From the NCBI RefSeq assembly GCF_017813355.1, contig NZ_JAGIYZ010000005.1:124001-188000 (forward strand): a DNA stretch of 64,000 nucleotides. Direction: 5' to 3'. The DNA is from Roseomonas nitratireducens. Its GTDB lineage: Bacteria > Pseudomonadota > Alphaproteobacteria > Acetobacterales > Acetobacteraceae. Made by a program: the position numbers and the translations under genes. The notes beneath the pieces were generated by a model. That model was not told where the DNA came from and made no database searches. It saw only the letters and a program-made list of their open reading frames with translations. Shown here one piece after another: positions 21,382-32,651 of this stretch (position 1 is its first letter; each line of letters begins with the position of its first letter).

Positions 21382-21909
21382 ATGGGGCGCAGCCGCCGGC
21401 CGCACCGACCGCCCAGGCCGCGCCGGCGCCGGGAGGCCCCGCCCCTGCCGTCGCCCCGGCCGCGCTGGGGCATGGCGGCCTTGGGGCTGCTCGTCGCGTG
21501 CATGGTCGCCGGGATGCTCTACACCCAGGCGCGCGACCGGCATGCCCTGGAGACCCGCGGCGTTCGGACCGAAGCGGAGGTGGTGCGGGTCGAACATGAA
21601 GACCGCAACGCCCGCCACCTCTGGCTCGAGCCACGCATCGCCTCCTATCCGGTGTTCCGGTTCACGACCGCCGATGGAAGCGCCGTCGAGTTTCGCAGCA
21701 TCGACATGGTCGATGCCACGCGCGTGGTGCCGGGCCAGCGGATGCCCGTCGTCTATGACCCGCTGGACCCGCGCCTGGCGCGGGATGCTGCGAGCTTCGA
21801 TGGCCATCGGGCGTGGCCGGACCTGCTCTGGCCGATCCCCTTCCTGCTGATGGGGATCGCGCTCGTCGTCATTGCCCTGCTGCGGCCCGGGCGGATGCGG
21901 CCCCCTTGA
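21382..21909 (+). CDS. DUF3592-type membrane protein
   Basis: A 175-residue protein with a membrane segment at residues 31-47 and another near 148-168. Between them is a soluble domain ([43 protein letters not shown]) that matches the DUF3592 pattern. The first 30 residues are unusually rich in Arg and Pro, so the ATG at 21472 ([16 protein letters not shown]) may be the true start. It lies seven bases after yqeY and is probably cotranscribed. Function is unknown. Confidence 0.8.
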   Translation: MGRSRRPHRPPRPRRRREAPPLPSPRPRWGMAALGLLVACMVAGMLYTQARDRHALETRGVRTEAEVVRVEHEDRNARHLWLEPRIASYPVFRFTTADGSAVEFRSIDMVDATRVVPGQRMPVVYDPLDPRLARDAASFDGHRAWPDLLWPIPFLLMGIALVVIALLRPGRMRPP

Positions 21910-21939
21910 ACCGCCCCCGCCCGGCCCCGCGCCGGCCTT

Positions 21940-23529
21940 TCAGAAGATTGTCCCGGTCAGGTCCGCCCCCGTCAGGTCGGCACCGATCAGCGTCGCGCCG
22001 GTGAAGTCGGCCTTGGTCAGCACCGCGTCCTTGAAGATCGACCGGTCGGCCGCGGTACCGGTCAGCCCGGCATCGATGAAGATGCCGCTCGTGAAGTCGG
22101 CCGCGGTCAGGTCCGCCCCCGTGAAGTCGGTCTTGCTGAGGTCGGCGCTGACCAGGCGCGCGGACCGGAAGTCCCCGCCGACCAGCAGCGAGTCGATGAA
22201 GGAGGCGCTGGTGAAGTCCGTCCCCACGGCCGAGACGCCGGTCAGGTCCGCCTTGGACAGGATGGCGTCGAACACCAGCGCCGCGTCGAGGTTCGCGCCG
22301 ATCAGGTCCGCGTCGATGAAGCTGGCGCTGACCAGCCGCGCCCCGTCGCTGTCCGCGTCCGCGCCATCCCCAAACAGCGCGCCGGAGACATTGGCGAAGA
22401 TGAAGGTCGCGCTGGTCAGGTCGGCATCCCGGAAATCCGTGCCGAGGAAGGAGGAGACATCGAGCCGCGCGTCGCTGAGGTCGGCACCGGTGAAGATCGT
22501 CGTCGCGTCGCCGGAAGCGAGGCCGAGATCGGCCTTCTCCATCCTGGCGCCGGCGAAGATCGCGCCGGTCAGGATCGCCTCGGTCAGGATCGCCCCGGTC
22601 AGGTCCGCGCCCGTGAAGTCCGCCCCGGTCAGGTCGGCGCCGTTGAAGTTCGCGCCGGCCAGCCTGGCGCCGCGGAAATCAGCGCCCGTCAGGTCCGCAT
22701 CCTCGAAGAAGGAGCCGACCGCCTCGACATTCGTGAACAGCGCGCCGGCAAGGTTGCTGTCGGCGAAGTTCACGCCGTTCGCCTTGGTCTGGTGGTTCGC
22801 GTCATAGGCGCGGAAATCGGCGCCGGCGAAGTTGCTGTCCTCGGCCGAGAAGCCGGTCAGGTCGGCGCCACGGAAGCTGAGATTCGTCGTCGTCGCCCCG
22901 TTCGCCGGGGCGGTGTCGGTCCAGGACATGTCGACCATGATCGCGAGGTCGAAGATGGCGCCGTAGATGTCGGCATCGGTCCAGCCGACATTCGTCAGGT
23001 CCGCGCCGGTGAAGTCGGTGCCGACAACCAGCACGCCCTCGAGGTTCGTGTCGATCATCTTGGCGCCGCGGAAGCTCGCCCCGGTCAGGTCGGCATCGGC
23101 CAGGCTCGCCATGGTCAGGTCCGCGCCGTCGAAGCGCGCATGGGCGAGCTTCGCCCCGGTCACGCCGTCCCCGCTCAGGGTCGCCATGACCAGGACGGCG
23201 TCGGTCAGGTTCGCCCCGGTCAGGTCGATGGCGAAGGTGCTGAGTTCCGTCAGGTCGGCGCCCGTCAGGTTGGCGCCGGCGAGCGTCACATTCTGCAGCG
23301 ACGCGCCCTTGAAGACGGCGAGCGAGAAGGCCCCGCCGCCATCGGAGAAATCGGCCCCCGCGGCATTGACGTTGATCCAGACCGAATTCTCGAAATTGCC
23401 GCCCTGGATGTCCGCGTTGGTGAAGCGGATATCGGTCAGGACGCTGTCCTTGAAGGTGGAACCGTTCAGGTCGCGGTTGGTGAAGTTGCGTCCTGTCAGG
23501 ACGCGGGCGTCGAAATTGAACGTGGCCAT
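21940..23529 (-). CDS. Large pentapeptide-repeat protein
   Basis: A 529-residue protein made almost entirely of A(D/N)LXX-type pentapeptides, for example LTGADFTGADLTGAILTEA. Such sequences fold as a right-handed quadrilateral beta-helix. It has no signal peptide or membrane segment, so it should be cytoplasmic. The ATG at 23529 (MATFNFDARVLTG) with GGAGAAC upstream is preferred over the frame start at 23583. Roughly 95 pentapeptides exceed known DNA-mimic Qnr/MfpA proteins (about 200 residues). The helix length would be near 12 nm or more, and its function is unknown. Confidence 0.88.
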   Translation of the reverse strand: MATFNFDARVLTGRNFTNRDLNGSTFKDSVLTDIRFTNADIQGGNFENSVWINVNAAGADFSDGGGAFSLAVFKGASLQNVTLAGANLTGADLTELSTFAIDLTGANLTDAVLVMATLSGDGVTGAKLAHARFDGADLTMASLADADLTGASFRGAKMIDTNLEGVLVVGTDFTGADLTNVGWTDADIYGAIFDLAIMVDMSWTDTAPANGATTTNLSFRGADLTGFSAEDSNFAGADFRAYDANHQTKANGVNFADSNLAGALFTNVEAVGSFFEDADLTGADFRGARLAGANFNGADLTGADFTGADLTGAILTEAILTGAIFAGARMEKADLGLASGDATTIFTGADLSDARLDVSSFLGTDFRDADLTSATFIFANVSGALFGDGADADSDGARLVSASFIDADLIGANLDAALVFDAILSKADLTGVSAVGTDFTSASFIDSLLVGGDFRSARLVSADLSKTDFTGADLTAADFTSGIFIDAGLTGTAADRSIFKDAVLTKADFTGATLIGADLTGADLTGTIF

Positions 23530-23800
23530 GATGTTCTCCGGGGGGGCGGGCGGAGAACGCGGGTCCGGGATCGCTTCATCCATAGACGGGGCGTGCGAAA
23601 TTTCGGACGGCGCATTCCGTCATCGACGCGTGACAGCCGATGAGAAATCTCAACAATATCAATGTGCCGATGGTGAAGTCGGTTAGCGCCTCGTTCATTC
23701 TTGCGGCGCATCCTCCCCATCGTGCTCGCGGCCGACGGGCCCGACGATCGATCGCCGGGCCAGCGCCGGGCCGAACCGCGTCGAGAGAGGACGTCGTCCC

Positions 23801-25171
23801 TTGGACATCCACCAATCCGCATCGCCCGCCGCCGTCGACCGAGGCGGGCGCCGCGGTCCCTACCGGACCGCCATCGACCGGTCCCAGGCGGTCGCCGAGT
23901 TCGACCTGGACGGCAACCTCGTCGACGCCAACGAGAATTTCCTCCGCGCCATGGGCTATGCGTGGGAGGAAGTGGTCGGCCGCCACCACGGCGTCTTCTG
24001 CGACGACGCCTTCGTCGCCTCCGCCGACTACCGCGACTTCTGGCGCCGCCTCCGCGCCGGGGAATTCGTCGCCGGGGAATTCCGTCGCAAGGGCAAGGGC
24101 GGGCGGAAGGTCTGGATCCAGGCGACCTACAACCCGCTGCTCGACGCCGAGGGCCGCCCCTTCCGCATCGTCAAGTTCGCCGCCGACGTCACCGCGGCCA
24201 GGCTCCGCCGCGTGGACGACGCCGGCAAGCTCGCCGCCATCGAGCGCTCCCAGGCGGTCATCGAGTTCGACCTCCAGGGGCGCGTGCTGCACGCGAACGA
24301 GAATTTCCTCGCCGTCATGGGCTACACGGCCGAGGAGGTGGTCGGCCAGCACCACAACCTGTTCTGCCCGCCGGATCTTGTCGGCACAACCGCCTACCGG
24401 GATTTCTGGGTCAAGCTCGGCCGCGGGGAATTCCACAGCGGCCGCTACCTCCGCCTGGGCAAGCACGGGCTGCGCGTCTGGATCCAGGCGACCTACAACC
24501 CCGTGCTCGACGATGACGGCCGGCCGGCGAAGGTGGTGAAGTTCGCCACCGACATCAGCGACCAGGTCGCGCTCGAGGACCGCATCCGCGACCGCACCGC
24601 CGAGATCGGCGGCGCCATCCTGTCCCTGACCGGCGCCATCGACGCCATCGCCGCCAATGCGCGGGAGGCGAACGGCCTCGCCCAGGCGACGCAGGAGGAG
24701 GCGAATGCCGGCGTCGCCGCCCTGTCCCGCTCGATCGAGGCGATCGGCATGATCGAGCAATCCTCCGCAGACATCTCCGACATCGTCGCGGTGATCGAGG
24801 AGATCGCCTCCCAGACCAACCTGCTCGCCTTCAACGCCGCGATCGAGGCCGCGCGCGCCGGCGAACAGGGGCTCGGCTTCTCCGTCGTCGCCGACGAGGT
24901 GCGCCGCCTGGCCGAGAAATCCGCCGACGCGACGCGCCAGATCCAGCGCCTGATCGAACAGGCGGCGCGCCGCGTGCAGAGCGGCAAGGACGTCACGCAG
25001 CGCGCGGCGGAAGCCTTCGAGGCCATCGTCGCCGGCGTCGGCCGCACCACCGGCGCGATCGGCGGCATCGACGGCGCCGCCGGCGAGCAGCTGCGCGCGG
25101 CGCGGGAGGTCGAGACCTCGGTGCGCGACCTCGCGCTTGCCGCCCGCGCCACGGACAGCGCCGCGGCGTGA
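23801..25171 (+). CDS. Soluble methyl-accepting chemotaxis protein with two PAS domains
   Basis: A 456-residue cytoplasmic receptor without membrane segments. PAS1 (residues about 24-135) and PAS2 (about 146-255) are near duplicates ([12 protein letters not shown] versus [12 protein letters not shown], and ANENFL in both). The signalling domain contains the conserved tip [21 protein letters not shown] and the [14 protein letters not shown] methylation helix. The start is a TTG at 23801 with GAGAGAGG about 12 bases upstream. Its stop overlaps the CheW-domain gene, with which it forms an operon. A PAS-bound haem, flavin or small ligand is likely but not shown. Confidence 0.93.
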   Translation: MDIHQSASPAAVDRGGRRGPYRTAIDRSQAVAEFDLDGNLVDANENFLRAMGYAWEEVVGRHHGVFCDDAFVASADYRDFWRRLRAGEFVAGEFRRKGKGGRKVWIQATYNPLLDAEGRPFRIVKFAADVTAARLRRVDDAGKLAAIERSQAVIEFDLQGRVLHANENFLAVMGYTAEEVVGQHHNLFCPPDLVGTTAYRDFWVKLGRGEFHSGRYLRLGKHGLRVWIQATYNPVLDDDGRPAKVVKFATDISDQVALEDRIRDRTAEIGGAILSLTGAIDAIAANAREANGLAQATQEEANAGVAALSRSIEAIGMIEQSSADISDIVAVIEEIASQTNLLAFNAAIEAARAGEQGLGFSVVADEVRRLAEKSADATRQIQRLIEQAARRVQSGKDVTQRAAEAFEAIVAGVGRTTGAIGGIDGAAGEQLRAAREVETSVRDLALAARATDSAAA

Positions 25172-26562
25172 GCGCCACCCACGCCGTGGTCGGCCTGGCC
25201 GGCCACGACCTGGCCATCCCGCTCGCCGCCATCGCCGAGGTGCTGGCCTGGCCGTCCGGCTTCAGCGCGGCGCCGGACCCGGTGGCGGCCTCGCTCGGAT
25301 TGATGGATCTGCGCGGCGAGGCGCTGGAGGTGCTGGAGCCGCGGCGCCTGCTTGGCCTCGAGGGCGCGCCGCCGCCCGCGGCGGGCCGCCGCGTCGCGGT
25401 GTTGCGCGGCAGGGCCGGGCGGCTCGGCATCGCGGTCGACGCGCTGCGCGGGACGCGCCGGCTCGACCCGGCGCGGCTGCAGGCGCGCCGCGCCGGGCCG
25501 GGCGCGCCCCCGCCGCGCGTCGTCGGCCTGCTGCGCGACGGGGATCGCCTGACGCATCTGCTCGATGTCGAGGCGCTGCTCGACCTTCCCGGCGTCGCGG
25601 CGATCGCCGAGGCGCGGCGCGAGGCGGGCGCCGCGCGCGTCGCCGACCGGCGCTTCGTGCTGCTGCGTGCCGGCGGCTTCCGCTTCGCGCTCGACGCCGC
25701 GGCGGCGCTGCGCCACGAACCCGCCCCGGCGCTGCGCCCGACGGGCTTCCGCAGCGAGGTCTATATCGGTGCGGTCGACCACCGCGGCGGGGCGGCGCCG
25801 GTCGTCGACCTCGCCCGCCTGCTCGACCTGCCGCCGCACATCCACGCGCCGGAGCGGCTGCTGCTCGTGCGGCTCGGCGGCGCGACGGTCGGGCTGATGG
25901 TGCATGAGGTGCTCGGCCTGCGCGCCGTCCCCGCCGACCGGATCGCGCCCTTCCCGGGCCACGCGGTCAGCCCGACCGGGGTCGCCGACGCCATCCTCCG
26001 CCTGCCGGGGGACGGGGAGCAGGACGCGCCGCTGCTGCTCGACGCCGGGCGGCTCGCGGCGCTGCCGCTGCTGCGCTCCCTCGCGCGGCTGCATGACGGG
26101 CTCGCGCTCGACGCGGGCGCGGCGAACGACAGGGCGGGCGGCGGCCGCGCGAGCTTCCTCGCGGTCGAGGCCGGCGGCGCGCTGCATGTCCCGCTGCTCG
26201 CCCTCAGCCAGGTGCTGCCGGCGGACACGCCCTTCGCCGGCACCGCGCTGCCGCGCACGGGCATGCTCGGCCAGGTGGCGCTGCGCGAGGCGTGGCTGCC
26301 GCTCTATGACCTGACCTGGCTGCTCACCGGCCGGCTGGGGGAAGCAGGCCCCGATCAGCGCCTGCTGGTGGCCGACCTGCCGGGCGGGCGCGTCGCGCTG
26401 CGGGTGGAACGTCTGACGGGCATCGAGCATCTCGCGCCCGATGGGCCGCCGCGCCCGGCGGCGGGGTCGCTGCTCGCGGGGCAGCCGGTGCGCCGGGGCG
26501 GCACGTCCGCGATGCTCGACCTGCTGGACCTGCCGGCGCTTGCCGGGCGGCTCGCGGCCTGA
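25168..26562 (+). CDS. Protein with three tandem CheW domains
   Basis: A 464-residue coupling protein translationally linked to the receptor (GTG start overlapping TGA by three bases). CheW domain 1 spans residues 5-140 with the conserved turn [20 protein letters not shown]. Domain 2 spans 160-295 ([19 protein letters not shown]). Domain 3 spans 328-460 ([19 protein letters not shown]). The LRG turn that contacts CheA is intact in domain 1 and altered in domains 2 and 3. No CheA, CheY, CheR or CheB gene lies in the window. The arrangement would permit bridging of several partners. Confidence 0.88.
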   Translation: MSATHAVVGLAGHDLAIPLAAIAEVLAWPSGFSAAPDPVAASLGLMDLRGEALEVLEPRRLLGLEGAPPPAAGRRVAVLRGRAGRLGIAVDALRGTRRLDPARLQARRAGPGAPPPRVVGLLRDGDRLTHLLDVEALLDLPGVAAIAEARREAGAARVADRRFVLLRAGGFRFALDAAAALRHEPAPALRPTGFRSEVYIGAVDHRGGAAPVVDLARLLDLPPHIHAPERLLLVRLGGATVGLMVHEVLGLRAVPADRIAPFPGHAVSPTGVADAILRLPGDGEQDAPLLLDAGRLAALPLLRSLARLHDGLALDAGAANDRAGGGRASFLAVEAGGALHVPLLALSQVLPADTPFAGTALPRTGMLGQVALREAWLPLYDLTWLLTGRLGEAGPDQRLLVADLPGGRVALRVERLTGIEHLAPDGPPRPAAGSLLAGQPVRRGGTSAMLDLLDLPALAGRLAA

Positions 26563-26584
26563 CCGGCCGCGCGCCGCGCCGGCG

Positions 26585-26803
26585 TCAGTTCGGCATCTCG
26601 AGGTCTTCGGACAGCACCACGATCTGCACGGCGTAGGACACCTCGCCATCCTCCGCGTCGCGGTGGATGGTGCCGATGAACTCGTCGCCCACCTTCAGCT
26701 CGGTGGAGCCGCCCTTGCGCTCCGGCGCCGTCACGGCGATCCGGTTGTTGCCGAAAAGGCGACGGAGATGCGCCTGCACGGCGGCGCGTTCGGCCGGGGT
26801 CAT
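26585..26803 (-). CDS. DUF3126 family protein
   Basis: A 72-residue protein (MTPAERAAVQAHLRRLFGNN, then GDEFIGTIHRDAEDGEVSY). The pattern and size match DUF3126, a small conserved alphaproteobacterial family of unknown function. It lies between two plus-strand genes and is convergent with the CheW gene, divergent from dnaG. Confidence 0.88.
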   Translation of the reverse strand: MTPAERAAVQAHLRRLFGNNRIAVTAPERKGGSTELKVGDEFIGTIHRDAEDGEVSYAVQIVVLSEDLEMPN

Positions 26804-26901
26804 GTCTGTCGGTCGTCCCTGTCAGGAAAGGGGCGCTGGATAGACCTCGCGCGGCGGGGGTGCAAATCGGGGGCGGCGGGGGCAATCTCTGTCGCCCGCC
26901 C

Positions 26902-28701
26902 ATGGCCCTTCCCCCCGCCTTCCTCGACGAGCTCCGCGCCCGCACGCCGCTGCCCTCGCTGATCGGGCGGAAGACGCGGCTCGCCAAGTCGGGGCGCAAC
27001 TGGAAGGGCTGCTGTCCCTTCCATGGGGAAAAGACCCCCTCCTTCTACGTGTACGACGACCATTTCCACTGCTTCGGCTGCGGCGCGCATGGCGATGCCA
27101 TCAGCTTCGTCATGCGCAGCGAGGGCGCGGCCTTCCCCGAGGCGGTGGAGCGCCTCGCCGCCGAGGCGGGGCTGGAGGTGCCCAGGCCCTCGCCGCAGGA
27201 GGCGGCGCGCGACCGCCGCGCACGCGACCTGCACGGCGTCATGGCCGCGGCGGCCGAGGCCTATCACCGCCGGCTGTTCCTGCCCGAGGGGCGCCAGGCG
27301 CTCGACTACCTGCTTCGGCGGGGCCTGCGGGAGGAGACGATCCGCGCCTTCATGCTGGGCTGGGCGCCGGCCGGGCGCGGCGCGCTGATGGCCGACCTGC
27401 GGCCCGAGGGCGTGACCGAGGAGCAGGCGATCGAGGCCGGGCTGCTGCGGGAAGGGGAGGCCGGCGACCCGCCGCGGGACTTCTTCTTCGCCCGCGTGAT
27501 GTTCCCCATCCGCGACCGGCGCGGCCGGGTCATCGCCTTCGGCGGGCGCATCCTGGGCGACGGCCAGCCGAAATACGTGAACAGCCCGGAGACGCCGCTG
27601 TTCCGCAAGCGGATGGGCCTCTATGCCCTGGACCTGGCGCGGGAAGGGGCCTTCCGCGGCGCGACGGTGGTCGCGGTCGAGGGCTACATGGACGTGATCG
27701 CCCTGCACCAGGCGGGCTTCACCGGCGCGGTCGCCCCACTCGGCACCGCGCTGACGGCCGAGCAGCTGGAGGAGTTGTGGCGGCTCTCGCCCGAACCCGT
27801 GCTGTGCTTCGACGGCGACGCGGCCGGGGCGCGCGCCGCGGCCCGGGCGGCGGAAGCCGCGCTGCCGCTGGTGTCGACCGAGCGGACGCTGCGCCTGGCC
27901 ACCCTGCCGGCGGGGGAGGACCCGGACACGCTGACCGCGCGCGGGGGGGCTGCCGCCTTCCAGGCCGTGCTGGACGCGGCGCGGCCCTTGTCGGAGTCGC
28001 TGTTCGGCCTGATCGCCGAGGGCCGCCCGGCGGCCACGCCCGAACAGCGCGCGGCGCTGCGCAACCGGCTGACCGGCGCGGCGGGGGCCATCGCCGACAA
28101 GGCGCTGTCTGCGGAATACCGGCGCATCCTGCTCGACCGCTTCTTCGCCGCCACCAGGCAGGGGCAGGGCGGGCGGCCGCTGCCCGCCCGCCGGCCGCCC
28201 CGCCCGGCCATCCTGCCCGCCCCGATCCGGGCCGAGCGCGCGCGGATGCTGCTGGCCGTCATCCTCCGCCATCCCTGGCTGCTGACGCAGGTGGAGGAGG
28301 CGCTCGGGCTGCTCGACCTGCCCGATGGCCCCCCCGCGCAGCTTCGGGCCGCGATTCTCGCATGGCATCCCGCGGCCGAACGGGTTGACTCCGAGGACCT
28401 GATCGCCCACCTGAAACAACGCGGATGGGAAGATGCCGTGGCCTGGGCTTTGTCGCCGGCCGGCCTGCCCCTCGCGGCGCGGGCCGAGGCCCTGCCCGGG
28501 GAGGTCGAGGAAGGCTTCTGGCATTTCTTCCTCCGCCTGCGCGGCGAGGCGGAATTGATCGAGGACCAGCAGGAAGCACAGCGGATGCTGGCGGAGACGA
28601 ACGATCCCGCCGCGCAACGCCGGCTCATCCTGTTGTCGGAGGCGCTCGACGCCGTCCGGCGCGGGGAAGCGGCCGCGGGTGCGTCCGGCGACGCCGCATA
28701 G
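26902..28701 (+). CDS. dnaG: DNA primase
   Basis: A 599-residue primase that makes RNA primers at the replication fork. The CHC2 zinc finger includes Cys38, His41, Cys57 and Cys60 (CCPFHGEKTPSF and FHCFGCG). The catalytic TOPRIM domain shows VVAVEGYMDVIALHQAG and CFDGDAAG. The C-terminal helicase-binding domain follows. The ATG at 26902 (MALPPAFLDELRARTP) is chosen over the longer frame because the upstream codons lack conserved sequence. It is followed by rpoD 71 bases later, the usual macromolecular-synthesis arrangement. Confidence 0.97.
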   Translation: MALPPAFLDELRARTPLPSLIGRKTRLAKSGRNWKGCCPFHGEKTPSFYVYDDHFHCFGCGAHGDAISFVMRSEGAAFPEAVERLAAEAGLEVPRPSPQEAARDRRARDLHGVMAAAAEAYHRRLFLPEGRQALDYLLRRGLREETIRAFMLGWAPAGRGALMADLRPEGVTEEQAIEAGLLREGEAGDPPRDFFFARVMFPIRDRRGRVIAFGGRILGDGQPKYVNSPETPLFRKRMGLYALDLAREGAFRGATVVAVEGYMDVIALHQAGFTGAVAPLGTALTAEQLEELWRLSPEPVLCFDGDAAGARAAARAAEAALPLVSTERTLRLATLPAGEDPDTLTARGGAAAFQAVLDAARPLSESLFGLIAEGRPAATPEQRAALRNRLTGAAGAIADKALSAEYRRILLDRFFAATRQGQGGRPLPARRPPRPAILPAPIRAERARMLLAVILRHPWLLTQVEEALGLLDLPDGPPAQLRAAILAWHPAAERVDSEDLIAHLKQRGWEDAVAWALSPAGLPLAARAEALPGEVEEGFWHFFLRLRGEAELIEDQQEAQRMLAETNDPAAQRRLILLSEALDAVRRGEAAAGASGDAA

Positions 28702-28772
28702 GGTAGAGGCACTTTTTCTCGGGCATCCGGCACCCCCGGATGCCCGAAACCGTTGGACGGAGCGGATACGGC

Positions 28773-30698
<1,926 letters not shown>

Positions 30699-30700
30699 GT

Positions 30701-30735
30701 CCCTTGGCAAAAGGCCTTCGGCCTTATGCCAAGGG
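30701..30735. terminator. Hairpin after rpoD (possible terminator)
   Basis: CCCTTGGCA and TGCCAAGGG, with an inner AAGGCC/GGCCTT, form a 15-bp stem broken by one A/A mismatch, with a TTC loop, starting two bases after the rpoD stop. There is no U-tract. It may terminate with Rho help or protect the mRNA 3' end. Confidence 0.55.
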
Positions 30736-30784
30736 CACCGCGCGCGGGGCTGGCGGGGCGGCCGCGCGCCAGACAAGCCACCGA

Positions 30785-30825
30785 ATGCAGGGCGCACGAA
30801 GGGCGTTCCTTCGTGCGCCCTGCAT
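30785..30825. repeat. Perfect 18-bp hairpin downstream of rpoD
   Basis: An exact inverted repeat of 18 bp (left arm starts ATGCAGGGCGCACGAAGG, right arm is its complement) surrounds a GCGTT loop. It lies midway between rpoD and the GNAT gene. A structure this perfect is unusual for a terminator without a U-tract. Confidence 0.8.
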
Positions 30826-30885
30826 GAAGGTTGACCGGCGGCCCGCCGCGCCGCGAGACTCGCGCGGCGGCAGGAGGGGGCAGGC

Positions 30886-31458
30886 ATGGCGACCACGATC
30901 GCTGATCAGGTGCAGGAGGTGGCGGTGGACGTCACCTTCCTCCGCATGGAGGCGCCGCCCGCCGACCCGCCGCGCCCCCTGCCGCCCGGGCTGCGCATCG
31001 AACAGGCGCTGCGCTGTTCCGTCCCCTTCTACCGCTACCTGTACGACACGGTCGGCGAGCCCTGGCTGTGGTGGATGCGGCGCACCGCGAGCGACGCGGA
31101 ACTCGCGGCACTGCTCGCCCTGCCGGCCATCTCGATCCATGTGCTGGTGAAGGATGGCGAGCCGGCGGGGTTCTACGAGCTCGACCGGCGGCACCCGCAG
31201 GCGGTGAACCTCGCCTATTTCGGCCTGATGCCCTGGGCGATCGGCACCGGCATCGGCCATGCCTTCCTCCGCCACGCGGTCGACGCGGCCTGGGCGGCCG
31301 GGCGGGGGGCGGTCACGGTCAACACCTGCACCGCCGACCATCCGCGCGCGCTGCCGGCCTATGTCGCAGCCGGCTTCCAGCGGCTGCGCACGGTGCGGGA
31401 GGTCTGGCCGGTGCCGCTTCGGCTGGGGCTGCGCGTGCCGCCGCATCTCGCGCGGTGA
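30886..31458 (+). CDS. GNAT-family N-acetyltransferase
   Basis: A 190-residue acetyltransferase. The acyl-CoA-binding core is seen around LAYFGLMPWAIGTGIGHAFL (residues about 107-126), where the G-rich pyrophosphate loop is IGTGIG. The C-terminal half has the typical NTCTADHPRALPAYVAAGF motif. GGAGGGGGCAGGC precedes the ATG at 30886. The first 30 residues are proline-rich. The substrate is unknown, and no neighbour gives a clue. Confidence 0.88.
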   Translation: MATTIADQVQEVAVDVTFLRMEAPPADPPRPLPPGLRIEQALRCSVPFYRYLYDTVGEPWLWWMRRTASDAELAALLALPAISIHVLVKDGEPAGFYELDRRHPQAVNLAYFGLMPWAIGTGIGHAFLRHAVDAAWAAGRGAVTVNTCTADHPRALPAYVAAGFQRLRTVREVWPVPLRLGLRVPPHLAR

Positions 31459-31565
31459 CCCGTTTCATAGGGGGATCGATGCCGGCCTGACATGCTCCTC
31501 CCAGAGGCCGGGGTGCTGGTCGCCGCGATGTCGCGGCACCGCCCCCGCCCGGCGAGGAGGACAGC

Positions 31566-32513
31566 ATGTCCGGCACAGACACGACGCGCCCGGCCGGGAT
31601 CGGCGGCATCGATCTCTCGGCCATCGACCTGGAATGGGCCATCTTCGAAGCGACCGGCGGCGGCTACGGCACCCCCCGCGAAGGGACGGCGACCGAGCAC
31701 CTGGCCGGCCCGACCAAGACCGGCGACTGGGTGACGAATGACGGCCGCGCCCCCGGCGTGACGAACCCGACGGACGGCGCCGATCCTGGCACGCTGGTCG
31801 ATCCGAACCGGGACATCGCGCTGACCGAGGACGTTCCGCCGCCCGACAATTCCCTGCTCGAGCTGACGAAGGAGGAGCCGGCGCCGCACTTCGCCAATGG
31901 CGGGCCGGAAGGGCAGCAGAACGGCATCATCATCTTTCTCGTCGCCGTCGCCATCGTCTACGCCGTCTACAAGGCGGCGGAGCATCTCGGCGGCCTCGAC
32001 ACCGCCGGCGACAAGGGCGCGGCGCCCGCGGAGCCGAAGAAGGGCCTCACGAAGTGGGAGGACACGCACAATCCGGACGGGTCGCCCAAGGAATTCTCCG
32101 ACCCGGACGCGTCGTCCGGCGATCCGATCGACGACGGCGCGCTGCTGAAGTCGATCCTGGCCGACCTGCTCGGCACCACCGATGTCGGCGCCATCGCGCT
32201 GGACCCGGCCAATTTCGGCAAGGCCGTGGGCGCGGTGATCGAAGGCATGATGAACGGCAAGGTCGCCGAGCTGGGCAAGCTCCTCGACCGGCTCGACGGC
32301 GTCGAGGGCGATGGCGCGGGCATGCTGCTGGGTGAAGGCGGCGCTCTGCTGTTCGAGGCCTTCGGCCTGCCCAAGGATCTCGCGACGCCATTCTTCAGCC
32401 TCGCGATGGATGATCCGGCCGCGCTGGCGAGGTCGGATGCGATCTACGAACTCACCATCGACGACGGGCAGCAGCAGGAGCTGGTGGTCGCCATCCACGA
32501 CATCTGGTGGTAA
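31566..32513 (+). CDS. Unrecognised protein with one membrane segment (315 aa)
   Basis: I recognise no family. The N-terminal 115 residues are acidic and rich in Gly, Thr, Asp and Pro (for example GYGTPREGTATEHL). Then comes one strong membrane segment, QNGIIIFLVAVAIVYAVYKA (about residues 119-138). The C-terminal 170 residues form an acidic, probably helical domain with a hydrophobic patch near residues 210-300. GAGGAGGACAGC precedes the ATG. Without a signal peptide it would be a single-pass protein. It is monocistronic. Confidence 0.65.
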   Translation: MSGTDTTRPAGIGGIDLSAIDLEWAIFEATGGGYGTPREGTATEHLAGPTKTGDWVTNDGRAPGVTNPTDGADPGTLVDPNRDIALTEDVPPPDNSLLELTKEEPAPHFANGGPEGQQNGIIIFLVAVAIVYAVYKAAEHLGGLDTAGDKGAAPAEPKKGLTKWEDTHNPDGSPKEFSDPDASSGDPIDDGALLKSILADLLGTTDVGAIALDPANFGKAVGAVIEGMMNGKVAELGKLLDRLDGVEGDGAGMLLGEGGALLFEAFGLPKDLATPFFSLAMDDPAALARSDAIYELTIDDGQQQELVVAIHDIWW

Positions 32514-32651
32514 CGGCGGGGTGGTCGCCATCCCCGCCCCGGCCGTCACGGGCGATGCGGCGACCGCCGGTCCTGGCGGACAGCGCCCGATCCAGCGAGG
32601 CGAACGGCAAGGCGCCGGCGCCCCTGGCGCGGCGGGTGATCGTCGGGCTGC

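Noticed and set aside
22020-22807. Plus-strand frame with SAPVRSA repeats
   Set aside because: It is the antisense shadow of the pentapeptide-repeat gene; its repetitive look is caused by the repeats on the other strand.
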